Shown here one piece after another: positions 46,935 to 55,209 of a stretch of DNA of 64,000 nt (position 1 is its first letter; every line of letters starts with the position of its first letter). The notes under the pieces were generated by a model that worked only from the letters and a program-made list of their open reading frames with translations, did not search any database and was not told the DNA's origin. The stretch spans positions 87,232 to 151,231 of the forward strand of contig NZ_LJIC01000107.1 of assembly GCF_001295845.1 (NCBI RefSeq). Reading direction: 5' to 3'. The translations under genes were made by a program, and so were the position numbers. This DNA is from Rhodopseudomonas sp. AAP120 (GTDB lineage: Bacteria; Pseudomonadota; Alphaproteobacteria; Rhizobiales; Xanthobacteraceae).

Positions 46935-47618
46935 ATGACAGCCATGACCGACCAGCCTGCCCGCTGGCGCATGCCGACCCGATTCCAGATGGAAGCGATG
47001 GCCCGCGCCGTCGTCAGGAACGCGCCAGGATCGCCGGCGGAGGGTCCAAACGACACCTTGCCGCCCGAATACTGGCAGGCGCTCCTGGTGGACGCCGGCG
47101 CCGACGGGGGCAACCCGGAGCCCGCTGCGTCCGGACGCCTGCTGCGGCTGAACCAGATCTCCAAGCATCTGTTGCGGGTCGCCTGCCGGCGCTGCAGCAG
47201 GACGGTCGAGATCCAGAAGGCCGACGCCGTCCGGCTATACGGTCCGGACGCCATCTGGAAGAACGTCGGCCAGTGCTTGCTCGATAACACCTTCGCGCAG
47301 CGGACCGGGCGTCACGAAGAGGACGGCTGCTGGCCGTCGTTCGACTGGCCGCGTCCGGATGGCGCCGAAGCACCATCCCACCCCGCTCTCCGGCGGCGAC
47401 CGCAAGGCGCTGCAGAAGGAGCTCGGGCGGGCCCGGGCAATGACCACCATTCTGGCGGCGCAATCGGCCGAGGCCCGGACCAAGGGCGAGGCCTTGATAA
47501 GGCAGGCCGACCGGCTCCTGTCCGAGTCCTGGAACGAGCGCATGTGGGCGGATGGCGGCCTGATGGACCCGTCTCCCACGATCGACCAGGCGGTGAATGG
47601 TGGCTACCCGTGGCTTGA
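46935..47618 (+). CDS. Putative zinc-ribbon protein, C-terminus run-on
   Basis: The first ~145 residues look genuine: RFQMEAMARAVVRNAPGS... then HLLRVACRRCSRTVEIQKADAVRLYGPDAIWKNVGQCLLDNTFAQRTGRHEEDGCWPSFD, with C-x2-C and later Cys residues that could form a zinc ribbon. After CWPSFD the frame runs on as low-complexity Arg/Gly/Pro sequence that is the shadow of the next gene, so the original stop near ~47370 has probably been lost by a small change. Relatives in this bacterial group, as I recall them, end at about that point. Role unknown; first of a + strand group with an SRAP protein. Confidence 0.55.
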   Translation: MTAMTDQPARWRMPTRFQMEAMARAVVRNAPGSPAEGPNDTLPPEYWQALLVDAGADGGNPEPAASGRLLRLNQISKHLLRVACRRCSRTVEIQKADAVRLYGPDAIWKNVGQCLLDNTFAQRTGRHEEDGCWPSFDWPRPDGAEAPSHPALRRRPQGAAEGARAGPGNDHHSGGAIGRGPDQGRGLDKAGRPAPVRVLERAHVGGWRPDGPVSHDRPGGEWWLPVA

Positions 47619-47808
47619 AATCGAGTGCTCCCGCTGCATGACCAAGCGGGACGTCGACTTGGCCGCGCTGCGCCATCCGCCGACCACCTTCGTCCACGAC
47701 TTGGCGAGCCGGCTCCGTTGCGGCAAGTGCGCCAAGGCCAATCGCCGGCCGCCGGCGACACTGCTACAGTTGGCGCAGCGCCCTCGCCAGGCCGCTCCGG
47801 AGACCTGA
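47359..47808 (+). CDS. Zinc-ribbon hypothetical protein
   Basis: A 149-residue protein. The N-terminal half is helical (GGDRKALQKELGRARAMTTILAAQSAEARTKGEALIRQADRLLSESW). The C-terminal half carries two Cys pairs (IECSRCMTKRDVDLAAL... and RLRCGKCAKANRRPP), spaced as in a zinc ribbon. It overlaps the end of the previous open frame by 260 bases, because that frame has lost its stop. ATG 47440 is an alternative start. It ends 2 bases before the SRAP gene, so it is likely in the same operon. Confidence 0.6.
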   Translation: MAPKHHPTPLSGGDRKALQKELGRARAMTTILAAQSAEARTKGEALIRQADRLLSESWNERMWADGGLMDPSPTIDQAVNGGYPWLEIECSRCMTKRDVDLAALRHPPTTFVHDLASRLRCGKCAKANRRPPATLLQLAQRPRQAAPET

Positions 47809-47810
47809 CG

Positions 47811-48536
47811 ATGTGCAATTTGTATTCGATCACCACCAATCAGGCCGCCATCAGCGCTCTGTTTCGCATCGTCAATCGCTATGTCGGCAACCTCGCGCCG
47901 ATGCCCGGTGTGTTTCCGGACTACAAGGCGCCGATCGTCCGGACGGGCGTCGAAGGACGCGAGCTCGCGACCGCGCGGTGGGGCATGCCGTCGTCATCGA
48001 AGGCGTTGATGGACGCCACCAAGAAGCGTGCGGAGAAGCTGCAGGCGAAAGGCAAGACGGTTGATTTCAAGGAATTGCTCCGCATGGAGCCGGACGGCGG
48101 CACCACCAGCATTCGGAACGTGAAGAGCAAACACTGGACGAGGTGGTTGGGTCCGGAGCACCGCTGCGTGGTGCCGTTCAACTCATTCAGCGAGTTCAAC
48201 AAGGCCGAGGGCGGCGACATCTGGTTCGCGCTCGACGAGACCCGCCCGCTCGCCTGCTTCGCCGGCATCTGGACGAACTGGACGTCCGTGCGGAAGGTCA
48301 AGGAAGGCGAGACCACGAACGACCTCTACGCATTCCTGACGACGGAGCCGAGCGCCGAGGTGAGCGCCATCCACCCGAAGGCGATGCCCGTGATCCTGAC
48401 GACGCCAGATGAAATCGACACTTGGATGACCGCCCCGGCGGACGAGGCGCTCAAGCTGCAGCGACCGCTGCCGGACGGGACGCTGCGGATCGTTGCCCGC
48501 GGCGTGAAGGAGGATGCCCCAAACAGGACGATCTAA
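47811..48536 (+). CDS. SRAP (YedK/HMCES-like) DNA-protein crosslink protease
   Basis: A 241-residue SOS-response-associated peptidase. The protein begins MCNLYS, giving the catalytic Cys2 that crosslinks to abasic sites in single-stranded DNA. Other family landmarks are MPGVFPDYKAPIVR, ARWGMPS, the Glu in VVPFNSFSEFNK, and the His in AIHPKAMPVIL. It would protect abasic sites during replication. It starts 2 bases after the zinc-ribbon gene. A decayed relative lies at 56957-57201. The start is certain because Cys2 must follow the initiator Met. Confidence 0.93.
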   Translation: MCNLYSITTNQAAISALFRIVNRYVGNLAPMPGVFPDYKAPIVRTGVEGRELATARWGMPSSSKALMDATKKRAEKLQAKGKTVDFKELLRMEPDGGTTSIRNVKSKHWTRWLGPEHRCVVPFNSFSEFNKAEGGDIWFALDETRPLACFAGIWTNWTSVRKVKEGETTNDLYAFLTTEPSAEVSAIHPKAMPVILTTPDEIDTWMTAPADEALKLQRPLPDGTLRIVARGVKEDAPNRTI

Positions 48537-48638
48537 CTCTATTTCGCCAAGATCAGCCCGCGATAGCGGAATATGCAAAAATAAAAAATAATTTGAATAT
48601 TTGACTTGCCTTTTGACGCTGGCGTCCGTATCAAGTCC

Positions 48639-48664
48639 ATGCAAAATGATTTGCATATTTGCAT
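48639..48664 (+). promoter_or_regulatory. Operator-like ATGCAAA/TTTGCAT repeats
   Basis: ATGCAAA (48639-48645), TTTGCAT (48650-48656) and TTTGCAT again (48658-48664) lie directly before the GGAG ribosome site of the gene starting at 48674. The first two form a perfect inverted repeat with a 4-bp centre and the last two a direct repeat. The pocket is AT-rich and preceded by several TTGAC-like elements, so it is a plausible regulator-binding site. Confidence 0.45.
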
Positions 48665-48673
48665 GGAGCGAAG

Positions 48674-49561
48674 ATGGCGGAATTTTCCAAAGAACAGATG
48701 CTCGACGAGTTGCGGACGATCTTCCTGTTCGAGGCCGATCACGTCCTGATCAGCTCGGGCCCGACCAAGGCGGCGGCCTTCATCGGCTTTCCCCCCGGCG
48801 ACAAGGGCGAGTACGTCCATGAACAGGCATCGAAAGTCGACCTTTCCCTGTTCGCGGACATCACGGGCTCCTTCGAGCGGGCCTATGAGTTCGTGTTCAA
48901 CCGGAGCCGCCTGAACGCGTTCGGCGAGCACGAAGTCCAGGATCTCCAGGTCTTCATGGAAGGCACGCCCCGTGTCGGCGGCATTTCCTCCGGCGGCGAG
49001 ATGCACCGGTTCATGACGCCCGACGGCTATTGCCGAGCGGTCGCCGACGCAGCGCTCGCGAGGTGGAAGCTCGAATGGGCGGGCGACGAATCCGCCAAGT
49101 TCACCACCCGCGAACTCGCCTTGCTCGCCAACATGAGCGAGGGCGCGGTCCGCATGGCGATCGCCGACAAGACGGAAGGGCGCTTGAAGGCCATCCCGGG
49201 TTCGAAGCCGGTCGCGGTCGACTTCGCGGAGGCCAAGCGATGGTTGTCCGGACGCCGCGGTTTCGCTCCGTGGCCGGAGCGCGCCGCCGACGATCGCTTA
49301 CTCGCGCGTGCGATCCGCGACGCGGAAACGCCGAAAGAACTCTCTCGCCTGATCGGCCAGATCGCTGGCATCGGCGCGGCGGATCGACTAGCGAACGTCC
49401 TGGGCTGGCCCGCAGCGGACCTGCAGCCATGGCTGGACGGATCCTTCTCGTTCGACGTCGAGCGCGCGGGCCAGGTCGCCGAGGCGCTCGAGCTCGACGT
49501 TCCGATGTTCGTCGGCAAGGCGCTGGAGGTCACCCTTCGCACTCCGAAGGGAGGCCGCTGA
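48674..49561 (+). CDS. Hypothetical protein, possibly DNA-binding
   Basis: A 295-residue protein that I do not recognise. The N-terminal ~120 residues (LDELRTIFLFEADHVLISSGPTKAAAFIGFPPGDKGEY...) look alpha/beta. The middle has a helix-turn-helix-like stretch (FTTRELALLANMSEGAVRMAIADKTEGRL...), and the C-terminus is helical with a second HTH-like pattern (ADRLANVLGWPAADLQPWLDGSFSFDVERAGQVAEAL). GGAG 6 bases before ATG 48674 supports the start. The stop overlaps the next gene (TGATG), so the two form a pair. A transcriptional role is inferred only. Confidence 0.55.
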   Translation: MAEFSKEQMLDELRTIFLFEADHVLISSGPTKAAAFIGFPPGDKGEYVHEQASKVDLSLFADITGSFERAYEFVFNRSRLNAFGEHEVQDLQVFMEGTPRVGGISSGGEMHRFMTPDGYCRAVADAALARWKLEWAGDESAKFTTRELALLANMSEGAVRMAIADKTEGRLKAIPGSKPVAVDFAEAKRWLSGRRGFAPWPERAADDRLLARAIRDAETPKELSRLIGQIAGIGAADRLANVLGWPAADLQPWLDGSFSFDVERAGQVAEALELDVPMFVGKALEVTLRTPKGGR

Positions 49562-49860
49562 TGCACGACGTCGCGACCAACGACCTGCCGCTGACCGTGC
49601 ATTCCAGGGCGCGTCTGCAGCAGCGCGCCATTCCGGCTCTTGTCGTCGATCTGCTGATGCAGTTCGGGTCGCCCTTCCGCGCCAACGGCGCGGAGCGGCT
49701 GATGTTCGACAAGACGGCGATCAAACGGCTCCGCCATCACCTGGGCGGCGACCGCGGACTGAAAGTCGTCGAACGCTGGCTCGGGGTTTACGCGGTGGTC
49801 GGCGACAACGGCCTGCTAGTCACCGCTGCCCACAAGCAAGAACGCTTCCGACGCCGCTGA
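49561..49860 (+). CDS. Small hypothetical protein (99 aa)
   Basis: LPLTVHSRARLQQRAIPALVVDLLMQFGSPFRANGAERLMFDKTAIKRLRHHLGGDRGLKVVERWLGVYAVVGDNGLLVTAAHKQERFRRR. The S-x-R-x2-Q-R-x-I-P-x3-V-x2-(L/V)-x-x-(F/Y)-G pattern recalls DUF4258-type small proteins, some of which resemble toxins of the RelE class. Coupled by TGATG to the upstream putative DNA-binding protein; a toxin/antitoxin-like pairing is possible but not shown. Confidence 0.5.
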   Translation: MHDVATNDLPLTVHSRARLQQRAIPALVVDLLMQFGSPFRANGAERLMFDKTAIKRLRHHLGGDRGLKVVERWLGVYAVVGDNGLLVTAAHKQERFRRR

Positions 49861-49891
49861 CCTGACCGACTTCGAAAATAGGGGATATCAA

Positions 49892-50689
49892 ATGGACAAG
49901 CCGACAATCGCCGCTGAATTCAAACGTGCCCTCGCGGGATCGGGCAAGCGCGCAGCACCGCTGCTTCTCGGAGCCGAAGGCCGGTACTCGATCGAGTACG
50001 TGCCGTTCGACCACGTCAACGCGGAGGCCGAACTCGTCATCGTCGGAATCACGCCGGGCCCCACCCAGCGGGACGAAGCATACGACGAGGCCGGCCGCCT
50101 TCTCCGGCGTGGAGCGGCGGACGAAGACATCCTTCGCGCGGTGAAGAAGTTCGCCGCTTTCGGCGGTGCATCGATGCGCCCGAACCTCGAGCGGATGATC
50201 GATGCGCTGGGCATCATGACGCTCGTCGGCGGCGGTCGGGCCGCCGAGCTTTGGCAGGGACGGTCTCACCTGCTTCATGCGACGTCGGTCGTCCCGCATG
50301 CGGCCTTCGTCGGCGGCAAGCCGTTCGCCGGCTCGTTCGAGGAAGTCTTGCGCGTCGATTTACTACGCCGATGCTTCGAGCACGACTTCTTGCCCACATT
50401 GTCGCTTCTGCGGCGCGACGCGTACTACGTCGGTCTTGGGCCGACCCCGGCCGCGGCGCTGTCGTTCGCCGCCGACGAGAAATTGATTGACCGAAACCGA
50501 ATCCTCGGATGGCTCGCGCATCCCTCGAAGCAGGCCGGTAGCCAGGTTTCGGTCTATCTCGGCGAGAAGAAGATCTCGGAGCTGAACCCAAAGGATCCTG
50601 TCCGAAATCGCGCCGGCGCGCTCGTTGCCGCGGCAGAAGAATTGCGGAAGGACCTGCGCGCGAGGCTTGGCGGGCGAGCGGCCGCATGA
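49892..50689 (+). CDS. Uracil-DNA-glycosylase-like fold protein
   Basis: A 265-residue protein. AELVIVGITPGPTQRDEAY (~residues 47-66) resembles the glycine-rich first motif of the UDG superfamily, and GWLAHPSKQAGSQVSVYLGEKK (~208) resembles the H-P-S motif. The order and spacing fit a UDG-like fold, but the catalytic residues cannot be confirmed by eye. It sits in a group with an SRAP protein and a DEDD exonuclease, which supports a DNA-repair role. A GGGG-containing leader precedes the ATG; the stop overlaps the next frame by ATGA. Confidence 0.6.
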   Translation: MDKPTIAAEFKRALAGSGKRAAPLLLGAEGRYSIEYVPFDHVNAEAELVIVGITPGPTQRDEAYDEAGRLLRRGAADEDILRAVKKFAAFGGASMRPNLERMIDALGIMTLVGGGRAAELWQGRSHLLHATSVVPHAAFVGGKPFAGSFEEVLRVDLLRRCFEHDFLPTLSLLRRDAYYVGLGPTPAAALSFAADEKLIDRNRILGWLAHPSKQAGSQVSVYLGEKKISELNPKDPVRNRAGALVAAAEELRKDLRARLGGRAAA

Positions 50690-50858
50690 ACGAATCCTAC
50701 GGCTACTGGGACATCGATCTGGACGACCGCCTACCCATTCCGTTCAAACGTCGCTCCGACAGCCGCACTGGAGGCGAGCGAGCAAGCGATCAAGGGCTGA
50801 CCGGACGGTGCGCCCGTAATCGTCGGCCGACGCGCTGGGCCGGTCGCCGGACTACCGC

Positions 50859-51689
50859 GTGCTGCGGCGCCTGGTCGCCAGGCCGCCGTACACCCCGGCC
50901 GGCGGGCCGGAGGTCCGGACCGGCATTATGCTCGACATAGAGACCACCGGCCTCGACCACAGCACGGACGAGATCATCGAGCTCGGCATGGTCAAGTTCG
51001 ACTACTCGGCGGAGGGACGGATCCTCGGCGTCAGGGGCACCTTCTCCGCATTCAACGAGCCGTCGGTGCCGATCCCGCGGGAGATCACCGCGATCACCGG
51101 CATCACCGACGGGATGGTGGCGGGCCACGGGTTCGATGTCCATGCTGTCGCGGCGTTCGTCGACGACGCGGTCATCGTCATCGCGCACAACAGCGGCTTC
51201 GACAGGAAGTTCGCCGAACGCTACTGGCCGGTGTTCGAGCATCGGGCATGGGCCTGCAGCGTGACCGAGGTCGATTGGGGGGCGCATGGTTTCGCGGACG
51301 CGCAGCTCGGCTACCTGCTCAACGGCGCCGGCTTCTTCCACCAGGCTCATAGGGCCGTCGACGACTGCCATGCACTGCTGGAAATCTTGGACTTCACGCT
51401 GCCAACGACCGGCGCGCCGGCGCTGGCGCTGCTGCTCGACAACGCCCGCAAGCCGACGATGCGGGTCTGGGCCGAGCAGTCGCCATTCGAGCTCAAGGAC
51501 TCGCTCAAAAAACGGGGCTACCGTTGGAATGACGGCAGCGACGGCAGACCCAATTCCTGGTTCATCGACGTCGACGAGGCCGCCCTCGACGGTGAGATCG
51601 CGTTCCTGCGGACCGAGATCTACATGAGCGACGTCGAGCCTAGCGTGCAGCGGCTTACCGCGTTCACGCGGTTTTCGAGCCGGGTCTAA
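50859..51689 (+). CDS. DEDDh 3'-5' exonuclease, N-terminus damaged
   Basis: The core is clear: IMLDIETTGLDHSTDEIIELGMVKF (Exo I, Asp/Glu), VIVIAHNSGFDRKFAERYW (Exo II), and HQAHRAVDDCHALLEIL (Exo III with His). Upstream, ATG 50686 starts MNESYGYWDIDLDDRLPIPFKRRSD, which looks like the true N-terminus, but it loses frame around 50760 and meets a stop (TGA 50798) in the frame SAALEASEQAIKG. So the gene probably began at 50686 and now has one or more shifts. The exonuclease domain itself can still be made from ATG 50859 or 50928. The C-terminal ~100 residues (KPTMRVWAEQSPFELKDSLKKRGYRWNDGSDGRPNSWFIDV...) form an extra domain common in such proteins. Confidence 0.75.
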   Translation: MLRRLVARPPYTPAGGPEVRTGIMLDIETTGLDHSTDEIIELGMVKFDYSAEGRILGVRGTFSAFNEPSVPIPREITAITGITDGMVAGHGFDVHAVAAFVDDAVIVIAHNSGFDRKFAERYWPVFEHRAWACSVTEVDWGAHGFADAQLGYLLNGAGFFHQAHRAVDDCHALLEILDFTLPTTGAPALALLLDNARKPTMRVWAEQSPFELKDSLKKRGYRWNDGSDGRPNSWFIDVDEAALDGEIAFLRTEIYMSDVEPSVQRLTAFTRFSSRV

Positions 51690-51698
51690 GACCGTTGG

Positions 51699-52643
51699 TC
51701 ATGGCGCTTGCGTGAGATTGACTCCAGAAAAGCCTGACCCGGCCAGGATGCTGCGTATTTCGGCCATGTCTGCGTTCGGTCCTGCCTCGATGCCGAGCAG
51801 CGTAACGGAAGCGATGTCGTTGTCTTTGTTGAGCGGAAGCTTCCAGTATTCGAACGTGCCATTGTCCTCTCGAAGGTCTCTGGGATCTTTCTGCGTGTGA
51901 GGCAGCACATCCGGGTGGAATTTGTACAGCAGTCGGACTTCGTATTCGCCGCCGTAAATGGCTTTCGGCAGGCAGAACGCTCCGATCTTGGAGGTCGTCC
52001 AGGGCAGGAATTCCGAGAAGCCGGCGGCCGTGAGGTCGTCATTGATCCGATTCAGGAGCGTTTTCTCGCCGGCCACCAGATATCGGATCTTACGCAACTC
52101 CCCATGCTGCCGATCCCGATCGACCTCGATGCGAAGCCGGAGCCGGACGCCAGTGCCGCCCTCGGCGAATGCACCCCACATCGGTCCGTCGTTGGTCGCG
52201 CCGATCGGCGTCACCGAGGTGTAGAAAAGGTCCTTGGCCAAGGTGTTCACGTAGGCCGCCTTCTTCGCCGCGTCGGTGTATCCCGTGTGACCGTGCTGGT
52301 CGGCATGCGTCGAAATTTCGTTTTCTTTGATTCGCTTCAGAAGGTGGGCGAGCCAGAGAACGCCGTTCGCCGCGATGCCCTTGAATGCATCCCGCCCGGT
52401 GTAGTGAAAGAATTCGCCGCCGGGTTCGTGGGGATACATGGCGTCGCAGACATGCTCCGACAGGGTCCGGCTGTCGGTGGTCTCATGGATACACTCCGAT
52501 GAGACCGAAAGCTTTTCGGGGTCGACCGTCATGGGGTGGCCGGCATTGCGGAGAGCGGTCTCGATTATGGTGGCGGCTGTTCGCGGCCTTTCGATCTTGT
52601 CGCGGATCTCATCGATCCGGTCGGCAGCAGAACTGGTGGGCAA
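51699..52643 (-). CDS. DUF2971-family protein
   Basis: A 314-residue protein. FFHYTGRDAFKGIAANGVLWLAHLLKRIKENEI (~residues 78-110) is the N-terminal signature of DUF2971 (HYTS...GILxxGxLWAS). LFYTSVTPIGATNDGPMWGAFAEGGTGVRLRLRIEV (~145) is the middle block (family: MW..YA....GvcI.f). These proteins are of unknown function but occur often beside phage-defence genes; an ADP-ribosyltransferase-like fold has been suggested for similar HYT/MW proteins (not verified here). It is a lone minus-strand gene between + strand genes, as expected for an independently acquired cargo gene. Confidence 0.7.
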   Translation of the reverse strand: MPTSSAADRIDEIRDKIERPRTAATIIETALRNAGHPMTVDPEKLSVSSECIHETTDSRTLSEHVCDAMYPHEPGGEFFHYTGRDAFKGIAANGVLWLAHLLKRIKENEISTHADQHGHTGYTDAAKKAAYVNTLAKDLFYTSVTPIGATNDGPMWGAFAEGGTGVRLRLRIEVDRDRQHGELRKIRYLVAGEKTLLNRINDDLTAAGFSEFLPWTTSKIGAFCLPKAIYGGEYEVRLLYKFHPDVLPHTQKDPRDLREDNGTFEYWKLPLNKDNDIASVTLLGIEAGPNADMAEIRSILAGSGFSGVNLTQAP

Positions 52644-53004
52644 GTAGATCCTCCTTGGACCGGTTTATTGGCTTCCTCCCAAGCCCGGTCCAGCCCCTGG
52701 GAGAAGCCCCCGAAGATGCGGGACTCCACCTATTTATGGTCGCGAGCATCTCTTTCGGGCCACGAAGTGAAAATAAATTTGGCGTGCCATCCGACCCGGA
52801 GTGACGAGCGCGCTCCATTATTAAGTGAATTCGCGACCTTGACCGTCCCGGGGCGGAGAGCCGGGTCAGCCAGTGCGTGGCGCTCGAGCTTTCTGCATCA
52901 TTTTTATTCTGCAAAATATGATATCTGCAATTTTCAAGAACAGAATGCGCGTCCGCTGACTTCACGGTAGCCATTGCTCATCCCGACGCCACAAGGAGGT
53001 GAGT
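52644..53004. other. Divergent intergenic region
   Basis: About 360 bases separating the DUF2971 gene from the + strand gene at 53005. It should hold both promoters. AT-rich pockets occur near 52740-52790 and 52900-52940, but no operator or terminator could be assigned. Confidence 0.4.
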
Positions 53005-54426
53005 ATGACTACCGACACCCACTTGAGCAGACTGATGAACGACGCTCTCGCCACCGTCGCCCACCCCGGGCAGACCCTGACCAGGGTCTGCGACATGTTG
53101 CGACCTAAGTCAGGCCACAAGCTTCCTGCCAAGCGCAAACTGACCCGCGAACAGGCCGCTGCGGCGGCCTTGGCGGTGACGCGGATCGCGAAACGGCTCG
53201 ATCTCTCCTGCCCCGCGATCTGCCGAGCGGCTAACGTCGCGCCCGCCCCGAAGAACTACTATCGTTTCCACCTAACTCGCGACGAACGGGAGGCGAGGCA
53301 GACGAAATTCGCCGTTGGGCGCTTCAACAAGACCCTTACCAAGTACCGCGACCTGGTCGTTGCCGCGGCGGCGCTTGCGGACTGCGATCAGCTTCCGCTC
53401 CTCGACGAACTTGCCACCGCCGTCCAGGATTTCCTCGAGCCGTTCCTCCCCTTGGCTCGGCGCGACGAGTTCGAGGAGCTCGCCGAAGGCATGGGCGAGA
53501 TCGGCCGATATCTCTCGAGACCAAGGAAAGCCGCCGACGGAACGGTCGTCGATCTAAGCCGACTCTGGACTGCGTGCGAGCAACGTCGTTTGGAGTTCGA
53601 CGAGACGACGGGCCGGCTCGAGTACCGCGGGGAAGATCCTGAATTCAGCTGGTATCTCACTTGGCCACGAGTTTTCCTGTTTCCGAGGGTTGTCGGCCAA
53701 GTCGAGGTCGAGTGCAGCGAAAACGACGGTTCCGATATCCTGGAGCACACACTGCAATCGCTGAAGACCCGGTCCCGACCGATCGGCAAGGTCAAGGCGA
53801 GACTATGCTACGCGGTGCACCTGGCGCTCGGGCCATCGCGCACACGCGGCAAGGCGAAGGCGCTTTTGCTTCTGGAATCCTGGACCTTACTTGCTTCAGG
53901 CCCCCGGTCGAAGCGCGAGAAGGGCTGGCAAAATCCGGCGGCGGGCATCTGGTGCCCGGGATTCCCCTTCTCGACTTCGCGCGGCAGCGACGAACGCGGG
54001 ACGTTCGATTTCATCGCCGCAGGTCCGGTCAATCCCACGTGCCCCGAGTTTCGGGATTGGCTTGGCCACTCCGATCTCGACGACCCGAGGGTTTGCGAGC
54101 AGACCGTCCGGGCCGTCGACATCAGCCCGGAAATTCTCGAACTGATGCTCCGCCATGAACGCTCGCCGACTGGGTGGGATTTCTTTGGTCGCTGGTCCGA
54201 TCGTAGCGCGTTGCAGTCGTCGGTCGAGATGCCGGGCGGCGTTCCGTCGGAGGTCTTGCTCGACAGGTTGCGGGACGCTCTCTATCGCGACGACGAGAAG
54301 GCTCTGGACGGGCAACTTTTGACAGCCGCTGTGCCCATGATGAAAGCGCTCGACCGCCTTTTGGAGAGCTCCGATGACGAAATGACGCGTCGGAAGGCGA
54401 CCTTCATGCGTCGGATGCGGTCATGA
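53005..54426 (+). CDS. Hypothetical protein (473 aa)
   Basis: Unrecognised. Residues ~1-100 are basic and helical with an HTH-like stretch (LTREQAAAAALAVTRIAKRLDLSCPAICRAANVAPAPKNYYRFHL); then a helical region with an acidic patch (LDELATAVQDFLEPFLPLARRDEFEELAEGMGEIGRYL); then a beta-rich centre (FSWYLTWPRVFLFPRVVGQVEVEC, KARLCYAVHLALGP). The perfect AGGAGG 5 bases before ATG 53005 supports expression. It lies near the right end of the island and has no close operon partner; a 190-base gap separates it from the next gene. Confidence 0.6.
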   Translation: MTTDTHLSRLMNDALATVAHPGQTLTRVCDMLRPKSGHKLPAKRKLTREQAAAAALAVTRIAKRLDLSCPAICRAANVAPAPKNYYRFHLTRDEREARQTKFAVGRFNKTLTKYRDLVVAAAALADCDQLPLLDELATAVQDFLEPFLPLARRDEFEELAEGMGEIGRYLSRPRKAADGTVVDLSRLWTACEQRRLEFDETTGRLEYRGEDPEFSWYLTWPRVFLFPRVVGQVEVECSENDGSDILEHTLQSLKTRSRPIGKVKARLCYAVHLALGPSRTRGKAKALLLLESWTLLASGPRSKREKGWQNPAAGIWCPGFPFSTSRGSDERGTFDFIAAGPVNPTCPEFRDWLGHSDLDDPRVCEQTVRAVDISPEILELMLRHERSPTGWDFFGRWSDRSALQSSVEMPGGVPSEVLLDRLRDALYRDDEKALDGQLLTAAVPMMKALDRLLESSDDEMTRRKATFMRRMRS

Positions 54427-54619
54427 CGAATTTGGTGGGCATACGTAGGCGGAGCGAGGGCCGGCTTAGCCGACTCTCCGCCACGATTTTGCGCATGGTC
54501 GCCAAGCCGCTCGGGTCCGACGACGCCCCCGCACGGCTTTCTCGAATTCCCGCGGGCTGGCGCGCCTGAGCTACGTGAGCTACAGTCCACGTACAATTGA
54601 AAGTTGTTGAATTTTAGAT

Positions 54620-55204
54620 ATGGATTTCGATGACCTCATTGTCGAGCGGCCGCCGACCGCCGGAGCGCCGGCGGACGAGCCGGACCGGCACTTCTACGAA
54701 GGCGCGGTCATGCTTGCCTACGCCATGCACCTGTTCCGGACCGAGCCGGTTCGCGAGGTGAAGATCCATCCGGACGGACAGCACGCCCGGCAGGTCGATT
54801 TTCCCGGCTGGATCGAGAAACGCGGCTTCCACAGAATTGCGACCGCCCGCAGCGCGTTCGCGGGGACGTTCGAGGACGCGCAGGGACGTCGGATTGTCAT
54901 CCATCCGCAGTCCGGATTGAGCGATGTAACTGCCGTGGCGAACGGGACCACGATCGAAGCCGAGTGCAAGGGCGGTACGATCGCAACCCGGCATCCGGGC
55001 CGGCTATCGAAGCTGGACAAGGGACTCTGCGAGATCGTTGGACGCCTGATGATGAAGACGCCAGGCTCCCGCCAGATCGCCGTTATGCCGGCAACCGAAG
55101 TGACACGCCGGGTCGGGCGCAAACTGGCGCCGCGCTGCGCCGCCGCCGGCATCCGAATCGCGCTGGTCGACGCCCGCGGCAGGGTCGAGGACGTGGAGGC
55201 GTAG
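54620..55204 (+). CDS. PD-(D/E)XK-nuclease-like protein
   Basis: A 194-residue protein. The C-terminal half has LSDVTAVANGTTIEAECKGGTIATRHPGRLSKLDKGLCEIVGRLM, in which Asp, then E-x-K (ECK) after ~13 residues, on adjacent strands, fits the PD-(D/E)XK nuclease core. A following alpha-helix and RQIAVMPAT strand complete the usual order. N-terminal RHFYEGAVMLAYAMHLFR is helical. It is followed 5 bases later by a helical protein, so the two are likely a functional pair (nuclease plus sensor or partner). Family membership is by motif only. Confidence 0.55.
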   Translation: MDFDDLIVERPPTAGAPADEPDRHFYEGAVMLAYAMHLFRTEPVREVKIHPDGQHARQVDFPGWIEKRGFHRIATARSAFAGTFEDAQGRRIVIHPQSGLSDVTAVANGTTIEAECKGGTIATRHPGRLSKLDKGLCEIVGRLMMKTPGSRQIAVMPATEVTRRVGRKLAPRCAAAGIRIALVDARGRVEDVEA

Positions 55205-55209
55205 GGACG

